From contig JAPLHW010000060.1 in the NCBI GenBank assembly GCA_026389425.1, forward strand, positions 1-34,307: a DNA stretch of 34,307 nucleotides, in the 5' to 3' direction. Source of the DNA: Coprothermobacterota bacterium (GTDB lineage: Bacteria; Caldisericota; JANLFM01). Both the position numbers and the translations under genes were made by a program. Shown here piece by piece: positions 18,276 through 26,842 of the stretch. The notes under the pieces are model-generated. The model saw nothing but the letters and a program-made list of their open reading frames with translations. It had not been told where the DNA came from and ran no database searches. Each line of letters begins with the position of its first letter. The first letter of the stretch is position 1.

Positions 18276-18350
18276 TGGTGGAGACAGCGGGAATCGAACC
18301 CGCAACCTCTTCCGTGCGAGGGAAGCGCTCTCCCGTTGAGCCATGTCCCC
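18276..18350 (-). tRNA. tRNA-Ala (anticodon CGC), CCA encoded
   Basis: GGGGACATGGCTCAACGGGAGAGCGCTTCCCTCGCACGGAAGAGGTTGCGGGTTCGAATCCCGCTGTCTCCACCA folds as a cloverleaf; loop CT-CGC-AC; G3-U70 wobble pair (alanine identity element) present. Confidence 0.95.
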
Positions 18351-18362
18351 ACCGGTAGCTTA

Positions 18363-18391
18363 ATTTTAGCTCAATTCTCGCGGTTATCCAA
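18363..18391 (-). promoter_or_regulatory. Putative tRNA-Ala promoter (TTGGAT-N17-TAAAAT)
   Basis: -35 at 18391-18386 and -10 at 18368-18363 on minus strand, within and just past the dtd 3' end. Confidence 0.6.
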
Positions 18392-18817
18392 GAGGATCGT
18401 CACCGGCCCGTCGTTGGTCAGGCTGACCTTCATCCTCGCCTGAAAGGTACCGGCTTGGGTGCGTATACCCAATCCTTGAAGGGCGCTGAAGAAGGACCAG
18501 TACAAACGGCCGGCTTCCTCCGGAGGAGCGGCTTCAAGGAAGTCCGGGCGTCGACCCCGCCGGCTTCTAGCCAGCAGGGTGAACTGAGAGACTACCAGCG
18601 CTTCCCCGCCGATCTCCAACAAGGAGCAGTTCATTTTTCCTTCTTGGTCCGGGAAGATGCGCAAGTTGGCGGCTTTTGCCGCTAACGAGTGAGCCTCACT
18701 CTCCCCATCTCCACGGGCCACTCCGAGGAAGACCAAGAGCCCCAACCCGATTTGAGCCACCTTCTTTCCGTCGACTTCCACCTCGGCGTAGGAGACGCGC
18801 TGGAGCAAGGCTTTCAT
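18371..18817 (-). CDS. dtd: D-aminoacyl-tRNA deacylase
   Basis: MKALLQRVSYAEVEVDGK, VVSQFTLLA, MKVSLTNDGPVTILLD. Confidence 0.95.
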   Translation of the reverse strand: MKALLQRVSYAEVEVDGKKVAQIGLGLLVFLGVARGDGESEAHSLAAKAANLRIFPDQEGKMNCSLLEIGGEALVVSQFTLLARSRRGRRPDFLEAAPPEEAGRLYWSFFSALQGLGIRTQAGTFQARMKVSLTNDGPVTILLDNREN

Positions 18818-20916
18818 CGTCGAACCACCTCGTTTACAGAGGGAATCCGTTCCAACCGGTTGATCAAATGTTGCAACTGGCCGAGGTCACGGACGGTGAC
18901 TTTCAGTTGGATTCCGGTTGATTCTGATGCCATCGGGGAAGCTTTGATCTCCTGGATGTTGACATTGTCGTCAGCGATGGTGGTAGTGATCTCTTTCAAC
19001 ACCCCGGGGCGATTGGCGGTTCGCAGATAGAGGGCGGCAGTAAAGGCGGTTTGTTTTAAGTGGGGTGGCCAAGAAACCTCCATCTTGCGTTGCGGATCAG
19101 GCAGCTTGGCCAAGTTGGGACAGTCACTGCGGTGGATGGCGATTCCCCGTCCTTGTGTGATGAAGCCAACCACTTCATCCCCAGGCAGGGGCAAACAACA
19201 GCCGGCCAAACGGACCACCATCCCCTCGGTTCCCTGAAGCTGGAGGGGAGGGGAGGGAGCCAGCGGGACCAGCTTGGGTTCCGCGGAAGCCTTCTCCTCG
19301 GCCTCCGCCCTAGCCAGGGACTGCAGGATTTGGACGGGCGAGAGAGCGCCAGTACCAAGGGCAAGGTAGAGGTCTTCCTCCCCGGCCAGCTCGAAAGCCT
19401 CCAAGGCTTGGGAGAGCTTCGCGCCAGTTAGAAAGCGGCGCAGATGTTTATCGAAGATGACTTTGCCATCGGCCAGATTCTCGATCTTGTCCTTCTTGCG
19501 GAAGAAGGCGCGGATCTTGCTCTTGGTGGAAGTGGCGCGGACGAACCCCAGCCAATCCAGAGAAGGAGTAGCGGTGGAACGGGTAAGAATCTCTACGCGG
19601 TCGCCGGTATGAAGGGCTGTATCAAGAGAAGTAATCCTGCCATTCACCTTTGCTCCGGCGCAGTGTTGGCCTATCTGGGAATGTATTTGAAAGGCGAAGT
19701 CGACCGGGGTGGCCCCGACCGGTAGGTTGATCACCTCCCCTTTCGGGGTGAAGACCAGCACTTCGTCGGCGAAGAGGTCCACTTTCACCCGTTCCAGGAA
19801 CTCGCGCGAGTCGGTCAACTCTTTCTGCCACTCCAGCAAAGAGCGCAGCCAAGCCATCTTCTCTTCCATCTGGGAGTCCCGTTTACCCCCCTCCTTGTAA
19901 CGCCAGTGAGCGGCGATCCCAAGCTCGGCGGTGCGGTGCATCTCCTCGGTACGGATCTGGATCTCCATCGGTTCCCCTTGCGGGCCGATCACTACTGTGT
20001 GAAGAGACTGGTAGAGGTTGGGCTTGGGCATGGCAATGTAGTCTTTGAGGCGCCCGGGAAGAGGAGTAAAGACGGCGTGGACCAACCCCAGCACTTCATA
20101 GCAGGTAGACACGTCGCGCACGACCACGCGCAAACCGAGCAGGTCGTAGATCTCCTCGAATGGGATCTGGTCTTTGTCCATCTTCTGGTGCACCGAGTAA
20201 AGGTGCTTGGCGCGGTACTGGACCTCACCCGAGATTTTGGCTTGCGTCAATTCGCCGAGGAGGATCTGGCGGCCTTCATGCAGGATGCGCTCCCGCTCGC
20301 TCCGTTTTCGCTGCATGCGCCGGGCCAGATCGAAGTAGAGGTCCGGCTCCAAATAGCGGAAGGAGAGATCCTCCAACTCCCACTTCAACTTGTATATTCC
20401 CAGGCGGGAGGCCAGCGGGGCGAAGATCTCCAGTGTTTCCCGCGCCACTAGCTGTTGTTTCTCCCGCGGTAAATAGTTCAGGGTACGGAGATTGTGCAAA
20501 CGGTCGGCTAGTTTGATCACGACGACGCGGATATCCTGGGCCATGGCCAAGAGGATCTTGCGCAGATTCTCCAGATTGCGCTCTTCTTGTGAGGCGTAGC
20601 TGATACCGGAGATCTTGGTAACACCATCCACCAAAGTGGCCACCTCTGCTCCGAATTCCTGGCTTATTTCCTCCAATGTGGCTCGGGTGTCTTCCACCAC
20701 ATCGTGCAAGAGGGCTGCTAAGAGGGTCGGCTCGTCTACTTCCAGCTCGGTGAGAATAGAGGATACGGCAAGGGGATGATTAATGTAGGGTTCCCCAGAG
20801 TTGCGCTTCTGGTTGGCATTGGCTTGGCTGGCGTACTCGTAGGCACGTCGAACCCGTACTCGATTGACCTTGGGGAGGAGCTGGGCGGTTTTTTCCTCCA
20901 GGTCGTCGATGTTCAT
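18814..20916 (-). CDS. relA: Bifunctional (p)ppGpp synthetase/hydrolase (RelA/SpoT homologue)
   Basis: HD hydrolase LLAALLHDVVEDT, synthetase YDLLGLRVVV/PKPNLYQSLHTVV, TGS (VFTPKGEVINLPVGATPVDFAFQIHS) and C-terminal ACT domain. ATG 20916 or GTG 20937. Confidence 0.94.
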   Translation of the reverse strand: MNIDDLEEKTAQLLPKVNRVRVRRAYEYASQANANQKRNSGEPYINHPLAVSSILTELEVDEPTLLAALLHDVVEDTRATLEEISQEFGAEVATLVDGVTKISGISYASQEERNLENLRKILLAMAQDIRVVVIKLADRLHNLRTLNYLPREKQQLVARETLEIFAPLASRLGIYKLKWELEDLSFRYLEPDLYFDLARRMQRKRSERERILHEGRQILLGELTQAKISGEVQYRAKHLYSVHQKMDKDQIPFEEIYDLLGLRVVVRDVSTCYEVLGLVHAVFTPLPGRLKDYIAMPKPNLYQSLHTVVIGPQGEPMEIQIRTEEMHRTAELGIAAHWRYKEGGKRDSQMEEKMAWLRSLLEWQKELTDSREFLERVKVDLFADEVLVFTPKGEVINLPVGATPVDFAFQIHSQIGQHCAGAKVNGRITSLDTALHTGDRVEILTRSTATPSLDWLGFVRATSTKSKIRAFFRKKDKIENLADGKVIFDKHLRRFLTGAKLSQALEAFELAGEEDLYLALGTGALSPVQILQSLARAEAEEKASAEPKLVPLAPSPPLQLQGTEGMVVRLAGCCLPLPGDEVVGFITQGRGIAIHRSDCPNLAKLPDPQRKMEVSWPPHLKQTAFTAALYLRTANRPGVLKEITTTIADDNVNIQEIKASPMASESTGIQLKVTVRDLGQLQHLINRLERIPSVNEVVRR

Positions 20917-20949
20917 CGCGTGTGGTGCAGCCGGCACCTAGGTGAAAAG

Positions 20950-21329
20950 ATTTGACGAGGGTAGAGATGTTCTCCATCTTGCCAGAACACGCTGCCGCAG
21001 GCTATCAAGCTGCCGCGGGCTAGTAGGGGTGGCGATTGCGTCGCCCCTACACCGGGGGGTCGGGTGGAGATACGGATCGAGAAGAAAGTGATCAACGCAG
21101 CACCCAGATCGAGGAAGGAGCGCAATGCCTCCGAGAGGATGCCGAGGCTGCTGGTGAGCAGCCCGAGAACCAACTTAAGGGTGGTCAGGATAATCCCGAC
21201 TCCCACCGAATAAGCGGCAATCCGTCGTTTGTGCGAGGTGGCCAATAGGTCTGTCTGGTTCATGAGCAGATCCTCGTTCCCGGCTGGGACGATTCCCATA
21301 AGGGTATCCAAAGGTTTCTGAAACTGCAA
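20950..21329 (-). pseudogene. Truncated cation diffusion facilitator (CDF) transporter remnant
   Basis: HKRRIAAYSVGVGIILTTLKLVLGLLTSSLGILSEALRSFLDLGAALITFFSIRISTRPP matches CDF TM1-TM2; after about 70 nt of repeat-like sequence the CDF motif GKMENISTLVKS resumes in another frame, then homology ends before relA. Confidence 0.75.
20977..21050. repeat. MITE-like/intergenic repeat element inside the CDF remnant
   Basis: 28-bp imperfect palindrome GTAGGGGTGGCGATTGCGTCGCCCCTAC (21023-21050) next to two 14-bp near-identical direct repeats (20991-21004, 21009-21022) and a 31-bp segment shared with 23879-23909. Confidence 0.65.
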
Positions 21330-21352
21330 ACGCCAAGCTGGATGGCGTAGAG

Positions 21353-21382
21353 GAAGGGCTCTGCCGGAAGGCAGAGCCCTTC
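21353..21382 (-). terminator. Strong hairpin downstream of secDF, possible terminator
   Basis: Perfect 13-bp inverted repeat GAAGGGCTCTGCC-ggaa-GGCAGAGCCCTTC, 25 nt past the secDF stop; only a weak U-tract on the minus strand. Confidence 0.5.
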
Positions 21383-21407
21383 TTGGGGACGAATTGGGAT
21401 CGATGCC

Positions 21408-23798
21408 CTAACGGCGGCTTTTACTTAAGCGGGCGCGGGCATCGGCTCGCTTCAACCAGATGTTCACTAGCGGGGTGGCGATGAAGACGGAGGAGTAGGC
21501 GCCGGTAGTGATGCCAATCAGCAAACCCCAAGAGAAATCGGGGATGGTCGTGCCGACAAAGATCACCAGGGCTACAACCGCGAGCAAGGTGGTGAGGGTG
21601 GTGTTCATCGAGCGCACGAAGACCTGCTGGATGGAAGTGTTGATCAGTTCTGGGATGCTCTCTTTCTTGCGCAGGCGGAGGTTCTCGCGGACGCGGTCCA
21701 ATACTACCACGGTGTCCATTACCGAGTATCCGACCACGGTCAGCAACACTGCCACTAGCGGGCTGTTGGCCTCCAGGTAGAAGATGGCAAAGAAACCCAT
21801 AACGATGAAGATGTCATGGATCAAGGCGATGATAGTGGCTAAGCCGAAAGTGAACTGGAAGCGCAAGGAGACGTAAAGGGTAATCCCGGCGAGAGCAACC
21901 AGTACGGCCCAGAGGGCATTGAGCTGCAAGTCTTGGCCAACTACCGGCCCGACATAATCGCCGGCGAGCAGCTGGAGGGTAGGGAAGGTCTTTTTCAGCT
22001 CTCCGGTTACACGTGTGGTATCCTGCGAGGTCAATTCCTCCGTGCGCACCACCGCATCGTAATCGTTGACCGGTTGAACTTGTACATTAGGTACGCCCGC
22101 CTGGGCGAAGGCATTGGCCAGGGTAGCGGGGACCAGCTTCTCCGGGGCTTGCGTAGTCAATTCCAACCTGCTCCCTCCGGTGAAGTCGACACCGAGGTTA
22201 TAGGGCAACTGCTGGGGCCGGACGAACCAGTTCACACCGGCTACAGCCAGGGTGACAACGATCAGTGTGAGAGAGATCCCAAACCACAATTTGGTCCGCC
22301 CCATAAAGTCGAACTTGCCGATGCGAATCAGGGAGAAGTAGCCAGGATGCATGTTCAAGAGGGGCATGTTTTTGGCTGCCTTAGTTCCAGCCAAGAGGTC
22401 GACGAAAGCCCGGGTGACGAAGACAGCAGTGAAGAGGGAAACCAGGATGCCCAAAGCAAGGGTGATAGAGAAGCCGCGGATGGCGCCGGTGCCGAACCAG
22501 TAAAGGGCGGCAGCAGCGATCAGGGTGGTGGCATTGGAGTCGATGACCGTGCGGAAGGCCTTGGTGAAGCCTGCAGCGATGGCTCCCCGGAAGGTTTTTC
22601 CGGCAAAGATTTCCTCGCGCATGCGCTCGAAGATCAACACGTTGGCATCCACCGCCATCCCGATAGAGAGGATCACACCGGCGATGCCGGGCAGAGTGAG
22701 GGTGGCTCCCAGCAGCTTAAGCAAAGCCAGGACAAGGATCACATAGAAGACCAAGGCGACATCTGCCAGCAGGCCGAGTAGACGGTAGTTGAGGATCATG
22801 AAGAGGAAGACCAATAGAATGGCGACGATCCCTGCGATGATTGATGCTTGGATAGCCGCTTCACCCAAGGTGGGGTTGACGGTGCGCTCCTCAGCGATGA
22901 CCAGCTTTACTGGCAATGCGCCGCCGCGCAGCAGAGTGGCGATGCTGGAGGCCTCGTCGATGGTGAACTTGCCGGTTAGCCGGGCTTCGCCGGAGGGAAT
23001 CTGCTCTTGCACAGTGCCGGCGAAGACAATGTCATTGTCCAGCACGGTGTAGATCATCTTGTTGACCATCTCTTGGGTCAATTGGGCGAAGATGGTGGTT
23101 CCTTCAGCACTGAACTTGATCGAGACCTCAGGCTCGCCATTTTTCCCGAAAGCAGCCTTGGCGTCGGTTAGATAGCGGCCGGTGATCCCCACATCGCCGC
23201 GGGGGAGGCTGAGCTGGGTGCCGGGGGTAGGGGTGATGGTCTGGGCAGCCTTTTCCGGGCTTTCGAAGCCGGGCTCGGTAGCGCTGTTACCACCGATGAT
23301 GGCGTATTTTCGCTCTCCCGTAGGACTATAGTAGAGCAAGATCATCGGGATCCCGCTGCGCGTTTCGACCAAGATGGTCGGCGTCAAGACATCCCCGTTG
23401 GTGCTGGTGCGGGTAGCCAGATCGGAAGCGGTCAGGACGACTCGTTCCCGCGCGACGATAAACTCCAGTAATGCAGTACGGCCGAGGATCTCACGGGCCT
23501 TGGCCGGGTCTTGGTAGCGGGGCAGATCGACAATGATCCGGTTCCAGCGATCCCCCCCCTGTTGCTGGATGATCGGCTCACTGAGGCCCAAGGCATTGAC
23601 GCGTTGGGAGAGCACCCTGCGAGCGGCATCGACTCCTTCTCGGGTCAGCGGGGCTCCCGGGGAGTCCACTGCCTCCAAGGTGAAGTGAACGCCACCGGCT
23701 AGGTCTAGACCAAACCGGAGCGGCATCAGGAAATAGACCGCGATGCCTCCTGCCAAGATGAGAAGGATCAGGATGATGCGAAATGTTTGGTTCTTCAA
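21408..23798 (-). CDS. secDF: Fused protein translocase subunit SecDF (TTG start)
   Basis: SecD: GLDLAGGVHFTLE, GGRWNRIIVDLPRYQDPAKAREILGRTALLEF; SecF: YNLGVDFTGGSRLEL, DTVVVLDRVRENLR. SD AAGGAG upstream of TTG. Confidence 0.95.
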   Translation of the reverse strand: MKNQTFRIILILLILAGGIAVYFLMPLRFGLDLAGGVHFTLEAVDSPGAPLTREGVDAARRVLSQRVNALGLSEPIIQQQGGDRWNRIIVDLPRYQDPAKAREILGRTALLEFIVARERVVLTASDLATRTSTNGDVLTPTILVETRSGIPMILLYYSPTGERKYAIIGGNSATEPGFESPEKAAQTITPTPGTQLSLPRGDVGITGRYLTDAKAAFGKNGEPEVSIKFSAEGTTIFAQLTQEMVNKMIYTVLDNDIVFAGTVQEQIPSGEARLTGKFTIDEASSIATLLRGGALPVKLVIAEERTVNPTLGEAAIQASIIAGIVAILLVFLFMILNYRLLGLLADVALVFYVILVLALLKLLGATLTLPGIAGVILSIGMAVDANVLIFERMREEIFAGKTFRGAIAAGFTKAFRTVIDSNATTLIAAAALYWFGTGAIRGFSITLALGILVSLFTAVFVTRAFVDLLAGTKAAKNMPLLNMHPGYFSLIRIGKFDFMGRTKLWFGISLTLIVVTLAVAGVNWFVRPQQLPYNLGVDFTGGSRLELTTQAPEKLVPATLANAFAQAGVPNVQVQPVNDYDAVVRTEELTSQDTTRVTGELKKTFPTLQLLAGDYVGPVVGQDLQLNALWAVLVALAGITLYVSLRFQFTFGLATIIALIHDIFIVMGFFAIFYLEANSPLVAVLLTVVGYSVMDTVVVLDRVRENLRLRKKESIPELINTSIQQVFVRSMNTTLTTLLAVVALVIFVGTTIPDFSWGLLIGITTGAYSSVFIATPLVNIWLKRADARARLSKSRR

Positions 23799-23838
23799 AC
23801 TGTCTGCTCCTTACGTTGGATGTGGGAATAACCCTGAA

Positions 23839-23867
23839 AGTATAGGGACTGCTTCTCTTCCTGGCAA
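23839..23867 (-). promoter_or_regulatory. Putative secDF promoter (TTGCCA-N17-TATACT)
   Basis: -35 at 23867-23862, -10 at 23844-23839 on minus strand. Confidence 0.65.
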
Positions 23868-23878
23868 GATAGCTCACT

Positions 23879-23917
23879 GCAGCTTAATAGCCTGCGGCAG
23901 CATGTTCTGAGGCAAGA
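23879..23917. repeat. Second copy of the 31-bp dispersed repeat
   Basis: GCAGCTTAATAGCCTGCGGCAGCATGTTCTG matches the minus strand of 21013-20983 at 29/31 positions, then GGCAAGA after a 2-nt offset. Confidence 0.75.
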
Positions 23918-23925
23918 AGTGGGGC

Positions 23926-24591
23926 TTACCAAATGCGTTGCTTGTTGATGTCCAGGTGAAAAGAGCAACCCAGGTACTCGGCTGCTTTCCGAGCCATCAC
24001 AAGGCGGGGAAAGGAGATTTCGAAATAATCCATCACCGATCCGATAGCGGTGTCGGTGGTGAGTTCTAAAGTAATGTCTGGCGGAATCACCCGTAGGAAG
24101 GAAGAGGTCACGGCGAAGTTGACGCGGTCATGGATGTCGAATTTGCTTGGGTCTTCAAGACGAACCCGGCTTCGGTGAATATCCGATTTGTCAGCCAAGA
24201 TCAGGGCTGAGCTGATGTCTGAGGCTGGGATTCCGGTCGGCTCGTCGTGGTTGCCGATGGCCACCATAATCTCAGTCGTCTCCTCGAAACCCATGCCCAT
24301 CTCTTTCAGCGCCTGGAAGGCGAGGACCGCTCCGACGCTTGGGTGGGTCTCCCTGCCGCAGAGATTGCCGATGTCGTGGATGTAACCAGCGATCCCGGCA
24401 AGTTCGACTTGGCGCTCCTCCTTTCCCAATCGCTTGAGGATGTTCATGGCAATGGCTGAAACCAGGCTGGCGTGCCGAAAACCGTGTTCGGTGTAGCCGA
24501 GCGTGGCCAGGTAGTCATCGGCCCGCTGAATAAAATGGTGGATCTGAGGATCGGTTTTGACTTGCTCGAGGGTGAGGAAGGATTTACTCAT
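23926..24591 (-). CDS. HD-domain phosphohydrolase-like protein
   Basis: MSKSFLTLEQ...HGFRHASLVSAIAMNILKRLG...VELAGIAGYIHDIGNLCGRETHPSVGA...NHDEPTG; ATG 24591 overlaps tgt stop. Confidence 0.88.
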   Translation of the reverse strand: MSKSFLTLEQVKTDPQIHHFIQRADDYLATLGYTEHGFRHASLVSAIAMNILKRLGKEERQVELAGIAGYIHDIGNLCGRETHPSVGAVLAFQALKEMGMGFEETTEIMVAIGNHDEPTGIPASDISSALILADKSDIHRSRVRLEDPSKFDIHDRVNFAVTSSFLRVIPPDITLELTTDTAIGSVMDYFEISFPRLVMARKAAEYLGCSFHLDINKQRIW

Positions 24592-25702
24592 TGATACTAG
24601 CCTCCTTATAGGTGGCATCAAACGTTGCCAGAAATGCTGGGAAAGATCCTTCCCGTAAAGCATAGCGGATCTGTTCCATAAGGTGTTCCATAAAACGCAG
24701 GTTGTGATAGGAGAGTAGTCGCCCGCCCAGCATCTCTTTGCTGGTGAAGAGATGGCGAAGATAGGCGCGGGAAAAGTGGCGGCAAACATAACAGTCACAG
24801 GCTTCGTCGATGGGGCTAAAGTCGTCGCGGAAACGGGCATTGTCGATGTTGATTTTGCCTCGTTGGCAATAGACTGTGCCGTTTCTCCCCAGTCGAGTGG
24901 GCAGGACGCAATCGAAGAGGTCCACTCCCAATGCGACCGAGTGCACTAAGGCGGAAGGCGCGCTCATCCCCATCAGGTAACGTGGCTTGGAGGGGGACAT
25001 GGCCGGAGTAAGCCTAGCCAATGTTTCCAGCATCAGCTCTTTTTCCTCACCTACGGAGAGGCCGCCGATGGCCAATCCGGCGAAGCCGATCTCCTCCAAC
25101 TGCTCTAACGAAACAAGGCGCAGGTCGAAATAGGTACCACCCTGGATGATACCGAAGAGGGTGCCTGGTTTGTCTTGATGATACTCCTTGCTCCGTCGAG
25201 CCCAACGGGTGGTGCGGCTGACCGCATCCTCCACAGCGCGGCGCGAAGCCGGCAAGGAGAGGCAGATGTCCAGCGGCATCAGTAAGTCGGAGCCCAGTTT
25301 TTCCTGTACTCCTACACATAGCTCGGGGGTGAAGAGGTGGGAGGAGCCGTCGATGTGCGAGCGAAATCGCACGCCCTCCTCGGTGAGCTTGCGCAGGTGA
25401 CCCAAGGAGAGGACTTGGTAGCCGCCTGAATCGGTGAGGATGGTCCCCTGCCAGTGCATGAAGTGGTGGAGACCGCCGGCTCTCTCGATCAGCTCGGCTC
25501 CTGGCCGCAGATAGAGATGGTAGGTGTTGCAAAGGATGATCCGTGCTCCGATTTCCCACACCTCCTCGGGGATCAAAGCCTTGACTGTGGCTTGTGTCCC
25601 CACCGGCATGAAGGCGGGTGTCTGGGCTTCCCCGTGGGCGGTGCGCAGCACCCCAAGGCGCCCCCCGCTGGTGGGGTCAGTGCATATAATTCGAAAATTC
25701 AT
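24584..25702 (-). CDS. tgt: tRNA-guanine transglycosylase
   Basis: FMPVGTQATVKAL, NTYHLYLRPG, LTDSGGYQVLSL, GGLSVGEEKELM, zinc site CDCYVCRHFSRAYLRHL. Confidence 0.96.
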   Translation of the reverse strand: MNFRIICTDPTSGGRLGVLRTAHGEAQTPAFMPVGTQATVKALIPEEVWEIGARIILCNTYHLYLRPGAELIERAGGLHHFMHWQGTILTDSGGYQVLSLGHLRKLTEEGVRFRSHIDGSSHLFTPELCVGVQEKLGSDLLMPLDICLSLPASRRAVEDAVSRTTRWARRSKEYHQDKPGTLFGIIQGGTYFDLRLVSLEQLEEIGFAGLAIGGLSVGEEKELMLETLARLTPAMSPSKPRYLMGMSAPSALVHSVALGVDLFDCVLPTRLGRNGTVYCQRGKINIDNARFRDDFSPIDEACDCYVCRHFSRAYLRHLFTSKEMLGGRLLSYHNLRFMEHLMEQIRYALREGSFPAFLATFDATYKEASINE

Positions 25703-25746
25703 TTGTTGCCTCACAATTCCAGCTTGACTGCAACTTTCTCCCTCAT

Positions 25747-25772
25747 TTCCTCATCTTCATGAAAATGAGGAA
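25747..25772. repeat. 26-bp near-perfect palindrome between queA and tgt
   Basis: TTCCTCATcTTCATGAAaATGAGGAA, one mismatched pair. Confidence 0.7.
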
Positions 25773-25822
25773 GATAAGGGGTGATTGTTTCGTCTTTTCA
25801 TCTTCCCTTATTCCTGCCGACC

Positions 25823-26842
25823 CTACAGAATCAGCATCGCGTCCCCGAAGGAGAAGAAGCGGTAGCGAAGGTCCACAGCTTCCTGGTAGGCAGCGAAAAT
25901 TTGTCCACGCGAGGCAAAGGCTGAAACGAGGAGGAGCAAAGTGCTCTTGGGCAGATGAAAGTTGGTAATGATAGCGTCGCAGGCGCAAAAAGGGAAGCCG
26001 GGGGTGATAAAGAGCGCGGTCAGGCCATTCATTGCTTGCACCTCCCCAGTGCTTCCAGCGGCCGTCTCCAAAGCCCGGACCACGGTTGTGCCGCAGGCAA
26101 AGACCTTCCCACCATTGCGGTGTGTCTCTCGAATGGCCGCAGCGGCAGCGATGCTCAAGCTGAACTCCTCTTCGTGCATCTGGTGGTCTTCGATCTCCTC
26201 GGCGCGGATGGGTCGGAAGGTGCCCAACCCGGCGTGAAGAGTCACCTCGACGCGGTTAACACCTTTGTTTTGTAAGGACCAGATTAGCTCGGGAGTGAAG
26301 TGAAGGCCGGCGGTGGGCGCCGCTACTGCCCCCCGCTTCTGGGCGAAGATGGTTTGGTAGTCCGAGTCAGTGCGCAGAGGAGCCTTGATGTAGGGTGGAA
26401 GGGGGATCTCGCCTTGCTCCTCCAGAAAATCCCAGTCGAAAGCGCTGAAACGCACGGTGCGGCCACCGAAGGAATTTCGGCTCTCCACTTGAATCTCTAC
26501 GCCATTCACTAAAAGCCGATCCCCGGGTTGCAGCTTGCGCCCCGGCCGGACCAAAGCTTCCCATCGCAGCAATTCTTCATCTAGTGGGCGTAGGAGAAAT
26601 ACCTCCCCTTTCCCTCCGGTGGGCAGGCGGCCATGGAGACGGGCGGCGATGACGCGTGTGTTGTTTACGACCAACAAGTCCCCGGGGACCATATAATCGA
26701 CGACATCGCGGAACAAGCGATGATGGATCTCTCCGGTGGCGCGGTCCAACACCAGCAGGCGAGCTGCGTCGCGTGGATTAACCGGGTGCTGGGCAATGAG
26801 TTCGGGGGGGAGGTGGTAGTCGTACGTGGCGATCTTGGTCAT
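25823..26842 (-). CDS. queA: S-adenosylmethionine:tRNA ribosyltransferase-isomerase
   Basis: MTKIATYDYHLPPELIAQHPVNPRDAARLLVLDR, VVNNTRVIAARL, AAPTAGLHFTPELI, ITNFHLPKSTLLLLVSAFA. ORF-track start (27154) is overlong. Confidence 0.95.
   Translation of the reverse strand: MTKIATYDYHLPPELIAQHPVNPRDAARLLVLDRATGEIHHRLFRDVVDYMVPGDLLVVNNTRVIAARLHGRLPTGGKGEVFLLRPLDEELLRWEALVRPGRKLQPGDRLLVNGVEIQVESRNSFGGRTVRFSAFDWDFLEEQGEIPLPPYIKAPLRTDSDYQTIFAQKRGAVAAPTAGLHFTPELIWSLQNKGVNRVEVTLHAGLGTFRPIRAEEIEDHQMHEEEFSLSIAAAAAIRETHRNGGKVFACGTTVVRALETAAGSTGEVQAMNGLTALFITPGFPFCACDAIITNFHLPKSTLLLLVSAFASRGQIFAAYQEAVDLRYRFFSFGDAMLIL

Noticed and set aside
21933-22781. 282-aa plus-strand ORF antisense to secDF
   Set aside because: No recognisable motif, hydrophilic shadow translation; secDF is unambiguous on the minus strand.
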